From positions 991,548-1,055,547 of the forward strand of contig JAVSMO010000001.1 of the NCBI GenBank assembly GCA_032027165.1: a stretch of 64,000 bases of DNA, given 5' to 3'. This document shows positions 57,219 through 64,000 of this stretch, piece by piece. The position numbers were made by a program, and so were the translations under genes. This DNA is from Denitratisoma sp. Its GTDB lineage: Bacteria; Pseudomonadota; Gammaproteobacteria; Burkholderiales; Rhodocyclaceae. The notes under the pieces were generated by a model. It had not been told where the DNA came from and did no database searches. It saw only the letters and a list, made by a program, of their open reading frames with translations. Within the stretch, counting starts at the first letter, position 1; each line of letters starts with the position of its first letter.

Positions 57219-58124
57219 GTGCCACAGACCATCGACGAACTGCAACAGCGCCTCGCCGGGGCGGATTACATCGCCTCGCGCGGGCTCGCCACGGCCGCCT
57301 TCCTGGCGCTGCGCATGGGCCGCCCGCTGCTGCTCGAAGGCGAAGCGGGCACCGGCAAGACCGAGATCGCCAAGGTATTGGCCGCCACGCTGGGCCGCCC
57401 ACTCATCCGCCTGCAGTGCTACGAGGGCCTCGACCTGGCCTCGGCGGTGTACGAATGGAACTACCCGCGCCAGATGATCGAAATCCGCCTGGCCGAGGCG
57501 ACCGGCAAAGCCACGCGGGAGCAGCTCGCCGCCGACATCTTCGCCGAGCGCTTCCTCATCCGCCGGCCGCTGCTGCAGGCGCTGGAAGGCGACCCTGCCG
57601 CGCCGCCGGTGCTGCTCATCGACGAACTGGACCGCACCGACGAGCCCTTCGAGGCCTACCTGCTCGAGGTTCTGTCGGATTTCCAGGTGTCGATCCCCGA
57701 GCTCGGCACCATCAAGGCGGCGGCGCCGCCCGTCGTCATCCTGACGTCCAACCGCACCCGCGAAATCCACGACGCGGTGAAGCGCCGCTGCCTCTATCAC
57801 TGGGTCGACTACCCCGATGCCGTCCGCGAGCTGGAGATCGTGCGGCGCAAGGCGCCCGGCGCCGCCGAACGGCTGTCGCGCGAGATCGTCGGTTTCGTGC
57901 AGACGCTGCGCGGCCAGGATCTGTTCAAGCTGCCGGGCGTGGCGGAGACCATCGACTGGACGCGCTCCCTGATGGAGCTCGACCGCATCTGCCTCGACCC
58001 CGAGACCATCAACGACACGCTCGGCGTGCTGCTCAAATACCAGGACGACATCGCCCGCATCAAGGGCAGCGAGGCGGCTTCCATCCTGGCGCAGGTGCAG
58101 GCCGAGCTTTCCGCGGCGCCATGA
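57219..58124 (+). CDS. coxD: MoxR-type AAA+ ATPase, CoxD-like
   Basis: A 301-residue AAA+ protein: Walker A GEAGTGKT (41-48), Walker B LLIDELDR, sensor TSNRTRE, and DAVKRRCLYHW, the MoxR arginine region. In Oligotropha carboxidovorans CoxD helps assemble the Mo-S-Cu site. It starts with GTG (57219), just after a terminator-like hairpin, with a weak ribosome site. It overlaps coxE by ATGA. Confidence 0.92.
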   Translation: MPQTIDELQQRLAGADYIASRGLATAAFLALRMGRPLLLEGEAGTGKTEIAKVLAATLGRPLIRLQCYEGLDLASAVYEWNYPRQMIEIRLAEATGKATREQLAADIFAERFLIRRPLLQALEGDPAAPPVLLIDELDRTDEPFEAYLLEVLSDFQVSIPELGTIKAAAPPVVILTSNRTREIHDAVKRRCLYHWVDYPDAVRELEIVRRKAPGAAERLSREIVGFVQTLRGQDLFKLPGVAETIDWTRSLMELDRICLDPETINDTLGVLLKYQDDIARIKGSEAASILAQVQAELSAAP

Positions 58125-59350
58125 GCCTGTTGCGGATGCCGGCCGCCAAGGGCGGCCGCCTCGCCGAGAACGTCATGCACTTCGCCCGCGTGCTGCGCAC
58201 CGCCGGCATGCCGGTGGGGACGCACCAGGTGCTGGCGGCGCTCGATGCGCTGAAATTCGCCGGCATCGGCCGCCGCGAGGACTTCTACTGGACGCTGGCC
58301 AGCGTCTTCGTCGACCGCCGCGAGCAGCGCGAACTCTTCGACCAGGCCTTCCACATGTTCTGGCGCGACCCGGATCTGCTCGGCCGCATCATGCACATGA
58401 TGCTGCCCAAGGTCGAAGGCCTGCCGGCCGAGCGCGACAAGGCGCATCACCGCCTGCAGGAGGCCTTCGGCCGCGGCGCCCCCGAGACGCCGAAGCTCGA
58501 ACAGCAGCCCGAGCAGGAAATCGAGATCGACGCCTTCCTCAGCTTCTCGTCGCGCGAGCTCCTGCAGCAGATGGATTTCGAATCGATGACCACCGCCGAG
58601 CTGGCGGCGGCGAAGCGGCTCCTGGCGCGCCTTCAACTGCCCTTGCGCGAAGTGCGCACGCGGCGTCTGGCGCCGGATGCGCGCGGCCGGCGCATCGACC
58701 GGCGCGCCACGCTGAAGGCGGCCATCGCCGCGCACGGCGACGTGATCCCGCTGCGCCGCGCCACGCCGCGCAGCGTGCCGCCGCCGCTGGTGATCCTGGT
58801 CGACATCTCCGGCTCGATGAGCCGCCATGCGCGCATGTTCCTGCATTTCGTGCACGCCCTTGCGAACAATGCGAACCCGGCCCGCCGCCGCGTCTCGGTG
58901 CTGCTTTTCGGCACGCGGCTGACGTCCATCACGCGCGAGCTGCGCCAGCGCGACGTCGACGTGGCGCTCGACCGCGTCTCGGCGCGGGTCAAGGACTGGG
59001 CCGGCGGCACGCGCATCGGCGCCTGCCTGCACGACTTCAACCGCCTCTGGTCGCGCCGGCTGCTGGGCCAGAACGCCTGCGTGCTGCTGCTCTCCGACGG
59101 CCTCGACCGCGAGGGCGGCGAGGGGCTGGCGGCCGAGATGGAGCGCCTGCACAAGTCCTGCCGCCAGTTGATCTGGCTCAATCCGCTGCTGCGCTACGAA
59201 GGCTTCGAGGCGCGCGCCGCCGGCATCGTCGCCATGCGGCCGCACGTCGACCTGTTCCTGCCGGCGCACAACCTGGACAGCCTGGCCGACCTCGGCCGGG
59301 TCCTCGCCATGCCGCCCGCGATGCGCCGCCTGGAGCCGCGCGCCGCCTGA
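58121..59350 (+). CDS. coxE: VWA-domain protein, CoxE-like
   Basis: A 409-residue partner of CoxD. The C-terminal von Willebrand A domain has the MIDAS motif DISGSMS (starting about D228) and a second DG motif (LLLSDGLDREGG). The N-terminal half is helical with acidic stretches. MoxR-VWA pairs act as metal-insertion or remodelling complexes. It is translationally coupled to coxD. Confidence 0.92.
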   Translation: MSLLRMPAAKGGRLAENVMHFARVLRTAGMPVGTHQVLAALDALKFAGIGRREDFYWTLASVFVDRREQRELFDQAFHMFWRDPDLLGRIMHMMLPKVEGLPAERDKAHHRLQEAFGRGAPETPKLEQQPEQEIEIDAFLSFSSRELLQQMDFESMTTAELAAAKRLLARLQLPLREVRTRRLAPDARGRRIDRRATLKAAIAAHGDVIPLRRATPRSVPPPLVILVDISGSMSRHARMFLHFVHALANNANPARRRVSVLLFGTRLTSITRELRQRDVDVALDRVSARVKDWAGGTRIGACLHDFNRLWSRRLLGQNACVLLLSDGLDREGGEGLAAEMERLHKSCRQLIWLNPLLRYEGFEARAAGIVAMRPHVDLFLPAHNLDSLADLGRVLAMPPAMRRLEPRAA

Positions 59351-59369
59351 TCGTTACGGAGAAGAAACC

Positions 59370-59915
59370 ATGGACATGAACGGAGAACAGCGCATCCCCG
59401 TCGGCCAGCAGGCCGTGTGGGAGGCCTTGAACGACCTGGAGGTGCTCAAGGCCTGCATTCCGGGCTGCGAGTCGATCGAGAAGGTCTCCGACACCGAGCA
59501 CCACGTCACGCTGACCGCCGCCGTGGGCCCGGTGAAGGCGAAGTTCAAGGGCAAGATGCATCTGGGCGATCTCGACCCGCCGCATTCCTACCGCATCGGC
59601 TTCGAGGGGCAGGGCGGCGTCGCCGGCTTCGCCAAGGGCGAGGCCCGGGTCAGCCTGCGGGCCGACGGCGCGGACACGCTGATGAACTACACGGTGCACG
59701 CCCAGGTCGGCGGCAAGCTCGCCCAGGTCGGCTCGCGGCTGATCGATGCGGCGGCGAAGAAGCTCGCCGACGATTTCTTCGAGACCTTCAACGCCCGCGT
59801 CGCGCCCCGGGCGGCGGAGGCGGCCGCGCCGAAACCGGCAGCCGGCGTGCCGATTTGGGTCTGGATCGCCGCCGCCATTGCCGCTATAGTCGCCCTTCTT
59901 TTTGCGTTGCGCTGA
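59370..59915 (+). CDS. coxG: CoxG-family membrane-anchor protein (SRPBCC)
   Basis: A 181-residue protein. The N-terminal SRPBCC/CoxG domain (MNGEQRIPVGQQAVWEALND, LKACIPGCESIEKVSDTEHH) binds hydrophobic ligands or quinone-like molecules. A C-terminal hydrophobic helix (WVWIAAAIAAIVALLFAL) anchors it. In CO-oxidising bacteria CoxG recruits CoxSLM to the membrane and couples it to the electron-transfer chain. It ends in TGATG overlap with the next gene. Confidence 0.92.
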   Translation: MDMNGEQRIPVGQQAVWEALNDLEVLKACIPGCESIEKVSDTEHHVTLTAAVGPVKAKFKGKMHLGDLDPPHSYRIGFEGQGGVAGFAKGEARVSLRADGADTLMNYTVHAQVGGKLAQVGSRLIDAAAKKLADDFFETFNARVAPRAAEAAAPKPAAGVPIWVWIAAAIAAIVALLFALR

Positions 59916-60604
59916 TGAAAGCCGAACTTTTCGAACAATTGCTGGCCGAGCGCGCCGCCAAGCGCTCGGTGACCGTCGTCACCCGCCTCGCCGACGGCGC
60001 CCAGGCACTGGTGCGCGACGGCGCCGTGTCGGGGGAACTGACTTTATCCGATGAGCAGCGCGCCGAAGTTCAGACCCTGCTGCGGTCGGACAAGAGCGGC
60101 GCGCTGGCGTCCTCCGACGGCGCGCTGTTCGCGCGCTGCTACGCCTCCGCCCCGCGCATGGTCATCGTCGGCGCCGTGCACATCACCCAGGCGCTGGCGC
60201 CGATGGCGGCGATGGCCGGCTTCGAGGTCGTCGTCGTCGACCCGCGCCGCGCCTTCGCGACATCGGAGCGCCTGCCCGGCGTGACGGTGACGACGGAATG
60301 GCCGGACGAGGCGCTGGCGCGCATCGGCCTCGACGCGCAGACCGCCGTGGTGACGCTGTCGCACGATCCCAAGCTCGACGACCCGGCGCTGATCGCCGCG
60401 CTGCAAAGCCGGTGTTTCTACATCGGCGCGCTGGGCAGTTCGCGCACCCACGCCAAGCGCGTGGCGCGGCTCACTGAGGCCGGGCTTGCCGACGCCCTCC
60501 CGCGCATCCATGCGCCGGTCGGGCTGGACCTCGGCGGCCGTTCGCCGGCCGAGATTGCCGTCTCGGTGCTCGCGCAAGTAATACAAGCCAGATACGCCAA
60601 ATGA
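59915..60604 (+). CDS. XdhC C-terminal (Rossmann) domain protein
   Basis: A 229-residue protein. After an N-terminal helical part, the XdhC Rossmann domain is clear: MVIVGAVHITQALAPMA (82-98), VVVVDPRRAFATSER, VVTLSHDPKLDDPAL, FYIGALGSSRTHAKR (168-182) and PVGLDLGGRSPAEIAVSVLA (201-220). XdhC binds the Mo cofactor, protects it and delivers it, with a sulfurated Mo, to xanthine-oxidase family enzymes. Here it lacks the N-terminal XdhC/CoxI domain, which is fused instead to the MeaB-like GTPase upstream at 52084. Overlaps by TGATG and ATGA fix it in the operon. Confidence 0.9.
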   Translation: MKAELFEQLLAERAAKRSVTVVTRLADGAQALVRDGAVSGELTLSDEQRAEVQTLLRSDKSGALASSDGALFARCYASAPRMVIVGAVHITQALAPMAAMAGFEVVVVDPRRAFATSERLPGVTVTTEWPDEALARIGLDAQTAVVTLSHDPKLDDPALIAALQSRCFYIGALGSSRTHAKRVARLTEAGLADALPRIHAPVGLDLGGRSPAEIAVSVLAQVIQARYAK

Positions 60605-62223
60605 TCTTCGGCGAATTCCGCTGCGAGGAGGCCGAGGGCGTCACGCTCGCCCACACGCTCAACCTCGGCGAAAAGACGTTGAGGAAAGGCCGCGTCCTGA
60701 CGGAGCAGGATGTCGCGCTGCTGCGGCAGGCCGGCATCGCCGCCGTCACCGGTGCGCGCATGGGCGAGGGCGACCTCGACGAGAACGCCGGCGCCGCCGA
60801 GATCGCCGCGCTGCTGGTCGGGCCAAACACGGAAACACGCCGCCCCTATACCGGCCGCTGCAACGTGCATGCCTCGGCGCGCGGCGTGCTGCGGGTGGAT
60901 GCCGCGCGCATCGACGCCCTCAACGAACTCGACGAAGCGATCGCCGTCGGCACGCTGCCCGACTATGCCCTGGCGCGCCAGGGCCAGGTGCTCGCCACCA
61001 TCAAGATCATCCCTTTCGCCGTGTCGCGCGAGCTGGTCGAGCGCTGCCGCGCCATTGCCGGCGGCGCGCCGCTGCTGCGCCTGGCCCCGCTCGCGCCGCG
61101 TCGCGCCGCGCTGATCATGGGCGAGCTGCCCGGCATGAAGGAGAACGTCTTCCGCGGCACCGTCACCGCCACGCGCAACCGCCTCGAGGGCCTCGGCAGC
61201 CGCCTGGCCCTGGTGCTGCGCTGCCGCCACGAACGCGGCGAATATGAAGCCAGGCTGCGCGAGGCGCTCGCCGCCGGCTGCGACCTGCTGCTGATTGCCG
61301 GCGCCACGGTGACCAAGGACCGTCTCGACACGGTGCCCGCCGCGGTGACGGCCGTCGGCGGCGTCGTGGACCACTTCGGCATGCCGGTCGAACCGGGCAA
61401 CATGCTGCTGCTGGCGCACATCGATGAAGTGCCGGTGCTGGTGCTGCCCGGCTGCGCCCGCTCGCGCCGCTCGAACGGCCTCGACTGGGTACTGCAGCGC
61501 TTGCACGCCGGCCTGCCAGTCGGCCGCGCCGAGATCATGCGCATGGGGGTCGGCGGCCTCATCCGCAGCCCGCTCGAACCCGAGGACGAGGAGGAGGGCG
61601 AGGTCGAGAGCGTGCCGAGCGTGCCCGCCGGCACGCCGAACGTCGCCGCGCTGGTGCTCGCCGCCGGGCAGTCCTCGCGCATGGGCGGGACCAACAAGCT
61701 GCTCGCCGAAGTCGGCGGCGTGCCGATGCTGCTGCGCGCGGTGAATGCGGCGCTGGCCTCGAAGGCCGCTTCGGTGACGGTGGTGCTCGGACACGAGGCG
61801 GAGCAGGCCGAGGCGCTGCTCGCCGGGCGCAGGATCAGCATCGTGCGCAATCCCGATTTCGCGCAGGGCATGTCCACCTCGCTGCGCGCCGGCATCGCCG
61901 CGCTGCCGGCCGAGGCCGAAGCCGCCGTGGTGCTGCTCGCCGACATGCCGCGCATCAGCGCCGTGCAGGTCGACCGCCTGATCGACGCCTTCGAGCGAAA
62001 GCAGCCGGCCATCGTCGTGCCGCAGCGCAATGGCAAGCGCGGCAACCCCATCCTCTGGCCGCGCGAGTTCTTCGCGCCGATGCAGGCGGTGAGCGGCGAC
62101 CAGGGCGCGCGCGGATTGCTCGAGGCGAATGCGCAGCGCATCCGCGGCGTCGACATGGACGACGACGCCATCCACGCCGACGTGGACACCCCGGACACCC
62201 TGCGCGCGCTGGAGGGGGAATGA
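60601..62223 (+). CDS. MoCo-binding domain fused to MocA-type cytidylyltransferase
   Basis: A 540-residue fusion. Residues 1-340 resemble MoaB/MoeA-like molybdopterin-binding folds (LILGELPGMK-like and GATVTKDRLDTVPAAV segments; PVEPGNMLLL). Residues 347-540 are a nucleotidyltransferase: LVLAAGQSSRMGGTNKL (351-367) and later VLLADMPRISAVQVD and NGKRGNPILWP. These match MocA, which makes the molybdopterin cytosine dinucleotide form used by xanthine-oxidase-type enzymes. An acidic linker (EPEDEEEGEVES) joins the halves. Both neighbours overlap by ATGA. Confidence 0.88.
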   Translation: MIFGEFRCEEAEGVTLAHTLNLGEKTLRKGRVLTEQDVALLRQAGIAAVTGARMGEGDLDENAGAAEIAALLVGPNTETRRPYTGRCNVHASARGVLRVDAARIDALNELDEAIAVGTLPDYALARQGQVLATIKIIPFAVSRELVERCRAIAGGAPLLRLAPLAPRRAALIMGELPGMKENVFRGTVTATRNRLEGLGSRLALVLRCRHERGEYEARLREALAAGCDLLLIAGATVTKDRLDTVPAAVTAVGGVVDHFGMPVEPGNMLLLAHIDEVPVLVLPGCARSRRSNGLDWVLQRLHAGLPVGRAEIMRMGVGGLIRSPLEPEDEEEGEVESVPSVPAGTPNVAALVLAAGQSSRMGGTNKLLAEVGGVPMLLRAVNAALASKAASVTVVLGHEAEQAEALLAGRRISIVRNPDFAQGMSTSLRAGIAALPAEAEAAVVLLADMPRISAVQVDRLIDAFERKQPAIVVPQRNGKRGNPILWPREFFAPMQAVSGDQGARGLLEANAQRIRGVDMDDDAIHADVDTPDTLRALEGE

Positions 62224-63434
62224 GCTTTTCTCCGGCAGACTGGCGCAAGCACTTTCCGCTGCTGGCGAATCATCCCCGCCTGCACTACCTCGACAACGCC
62301 GCCACCGGCCAGCTGTGCGAGGCGGCGTTCGACGCCGTCACGCACCATGAGCTGACGCACCGCGCCAACGTCCTGCGCGGCACCTACCGCCTTGCCGAGC
62401 AGGCCGACGCCGCCTACGAGAACGCGCGGCGGCAGGTCGCCGCCTACCTGAACGCCGCCAGCACGGAGGAGGTGGTGTTCACCGCCGGCACCACCGCCTC
62501 GATCAACCTGGTCGCCCATGCCTTCGGCGATGGGCTCAAGGCCGGCGACGAGGTGGTGCTGAGCCTGGCCGAGCACCACAGCAACTTCGTGCCCTGGCAG
62601 ATGCTGCGCGACCGGCGCGGCGTCGTGCTGCGCATCCTGCCGCTGGCGGCGGACGGGCGCATCGACTTGGCGCGCCTCGGCGAAACGCTCACGCCGCGCT
62701 GCAGGCTGGTCGCCGTCACCCATGCCTCCAACGTCACCGGCGCCGTCACGGACCTGGCGCCGCTCATCGCGGCGGCGCATGCCGTCGGCGCCCGCGTGCT
62801 GGTCGACGGCGCGCAGGCGGTGCAGCACGGCCCCGTATTCGTTGCCTCGCTCGGCGCTGACTTCTACGCCTTCTCCGGCCACAAGGCCTTCGGCCCCACC
62901 GGCGTCGGCGTGCTGTGGGGCAAGGCGGAGGCCCTGGACAAGTTGCCGCCCTTCCTCGGCGGCGGCGGCATGATCGGGCGCGTGACGGCGGAGGAAACCA
63001 CCTGGGCGCCGCCGCCGCGCCGCTTCGAGGCCGGCACGCCGCCCATCGCGCAGGCCATCGGGCTGGGCGCTGCGCTCGACTGGCTGCGCACGCAGTCGTG
63101 GGCGGACCTGCATGCCCACACCGCGCGCCTGGCGCAGCGCATGATCGAGGAGCTCGCCGTGCTGCCGGGACTGACTTTTCTGGGGCCGCGCGACATGAAG
63201 CAGCGTCTGCCCATCGTTTCGTTCAATCTCGCCGGCATCCATCCGCACGACGTCTGCCAGATCCTCGACGCGCACGGCGTCGCCGTGCGCGGCGGCCATC
63301 ACTGCGCCCAGCCGCTGATGGATTTCTTCGGCGTGCCGGGCGCCGTCCGTGCCAGCCTCGTCCCCTACAACGACGAGGCCGACGTCGATGCGCTGCTGGC
63401 GGGCCTCAAGGATGCGATGAGGAGGCTGGGATGA
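62220..63434 (+). CDS. SufS-type cysteine desulfurase
   Basis: A 404-residue PLP enzyme of the SufS/CsdA group. The PLP lysine is K222 (SGHKAFGPTG). The persulfide cysteine is C362 in RGGHHCAQPL. EEVVFTAGTTASIN and HSNFVPW are other group motifs. It probably mobilises sulfur from cysteine for the sulfido ligand of the Mo centre (or for Fe-S clusters) of this hydroxylase. No sufBCD genes are adjacent, which favours a dedicated role in cofactor sulfuration. Overlap by ATGA with both neighbours. Confidence 0.9.
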   Translation: MSFSPADWRKHFPLLANHPRLHYLDNAATGQLCEAAFDAVTHHELTHRANVLRGTYRLAEQADAAYENARRQVAAYLNAASTEEVVFTAGTTASINLVAHAFGDGLKAGDEVVLSLAEHHSNFVPWQMLRDRRGVVLRILPLAADGRIDLARLGETLTPRCRLVAVTHASNVTGAVTDLAPLIAAAHAVGARVLVDGAQAVQHGPVFVASLGADFYAFSGHKAFGPTGVGVLWGKAEALDKLPPFLGGGGMIGRVTAEETTWAPPPRRFEAGTPPIAQAIGLGAALDWLRTQSWADLHAHTARLAQRMIEELAVLPGLTFLGPRDMKQRLPIVSFNLAGIHPHDVCQILDAHGVAVRGGHHCAQPLMDFFGVPGAVRASLVPYNDEADVDALLAGLKDAMRRLG

Positions 63435-63853
63435 GTGCCGACCTCTACCAGCAGGCCCTGGTTGACCTCGCCAGGGCCGCCCATGGCGCCGGCGCGCTGG
63501 CAGTGTCCGACGGCACCGCGCTGCGCGACAGCCCGTTGTGCGGCGACCGCGTGCGCATGCAGGTGGCGCTCGACGCCGGCCGCGTCAAGACCCTCGCCCA
63601 CGACGTGAAGGGCTGCCTGCTCTGCCAGGCCGCCGCCTCGCTGGTTGGCCTGCACGGCGCCGGACTGAATGCGGAAGAGGCAAAGGCGCTGTGCGAGCAG
63701 GTCGCCGCCACGCTTGCCGGCAGTGCGCCGCCGCCCGGCTGGCCGGAACTCGCCCTTTTCGAGCCGGTGCGCCCCCATCGCAACCGCCACGGTTGCGTGC
63801 TGCTGCCGTTCGAGGCGCTGTGCGAGGCCTTGCAGCCGGCAAGTCTTCCCTAA
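63431..63853 (+). CDS. SufU/NifU-like sulfur or Fe-S scaffold protein
   Basis: A 140-residue protein with the NifU/SufU ligands: C37 and D39 in PLCGDR, C62/C65 (GCLLC) and C122 (HGCVLLPFEAL). SufU accepts sulfur from SufS or scaffolds Fe-S clusters. The gene overlaps the cysteine desulfurase by ATGA, making a paired sulfur-transfer module at the end of the hydroxylase operon. The final stop at 63853 is followed by a short intergenic hairpin and a new gene. Confidence 0.85.
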   Translation: MSADLYQQALVDLARAAHGAGALAVSDGTALRDSPLCGDRVRMQVALDAGRVKTLAHDVKGCLLCQAAASLVGLHGAGLNAEEAKALCEQVAATLAGSAPPPGWPELALFEPVRPHRNRHGCVLLPFEALCEALQPASLP

Positions 63854-63909
63854 AGCCCCCGGTTCCGCTGCCGTAGACCGACTCTGAACCTGTAGATTCG
63901 GAGTCCGCG

Positions 63910-64000
63910 ATGTTCAAGCTGCTGTGGAACAACCCCCGCCCGTCAAGGGGCCGCGAGGATGCCGCGGAGATGGCCCTCGAGGGCGACAGCATGAAGATGC
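63910..64000 (+). CDS. start of an unidentified gene (cut by window end)
   Basis: An ATG at 63910 opens a frame to the window end (30 residues visible: MFKLLWNNPRPSRG and AEMALEGDSMKM). A GGAG site at 63900-63903 lies inside the right arm of a hairpin (GACTCTGAA 63880-63888 with TTCGGAGTC 63897-63905) that could mask it. Too short to identify. Confidence 0.4.
   Translation, partial: MFKLLWNNPRPSRGREDAAEMALEGDSMKM

Noticed and set aside
63431..63853. SufE instead of SufU/NifU-like protein
   Set aside because: SufE has one essential Cys; this protein has the C-x-D, C-x2-C and late Cys pattern of NifU/SufU scaffolds.

Overview
The window is a GC-rich (high-60s % by eye) stretch of a betaproteobacterial chromosome. 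The gene order phaC-phaB-phaB-phaR-rimO, the many dispersed GC hairpins and the protein styles fit Rhodocyclales, possibly near Sterolibacteriaceae, Azoarcus or Thauera. The genus is an inference, since no rRNA is present. A 38 kb prophage interrupts the host chromosome.

Host left arm (1-8551): the end of a ZIP metal transporter, a small membrane protein, a polyhydroxybutyrate block (phaC, two tandem phaB reductases, phaR), rimO, a patatin-like hydrolase, a GlcD/D2HGDH-type FAD oxidase, then a tRNA-Ala(GGC)-tRNA-Glu(TTC) unit with a consensus promoter.

Prophage (8538-46608): it is bounded by a 15-bp direct repeat, the 3' end of tRNA-Glu on the left and a copy on the right just before the displaced tRNA terminator. 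The right two thirds is a near-complete P2-order virion module (Q P, O N M L X, lysis, R S V W J I H, FI FII E/E' T U D, and an Ogr-like activator). The left third is not P2-like: a large serine recombinase, a primase-helicase, an SF2 helicase, and a group of accessory genes (DndC-like PP-loop enzyme, DUF4031, ASCH, DUF5131). A CI-like repressor with two exported morons, a Dam methylase, a candidate cos site and an AT-rich repeat region (candidate origin) complete it.

Host right arm (46609-64000): an RcnB-like protein, an SDR and a small membrane protein. Then comes a leftward unit with glutaryl-CoA dehydrogenase, an SDR and four small proteins of uncertain function. Divergent from it is a rightward molybdenum-hydroxylase cluster. 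It begins with an unusual fusion of a MeaB/ArgK-type GTPase to the N-terminal XdhC/CoxI domain. It continues with coxS-coxL(form II)-coxM, then coxD-coxE-coxG, the separate Rossmann half of XdhC, a MoCo-binding/MocA cytidylyltransferase fusion, a SufS-type cysteine desulfurase and a SufU/NifU-like scaffold. Most genes overlap by ATGA. The cluster looks like a self-contained apparatus for making and maturing one molybdenum hydroxylase of unknown substrate. It is the best candidate here for an undescribed system.
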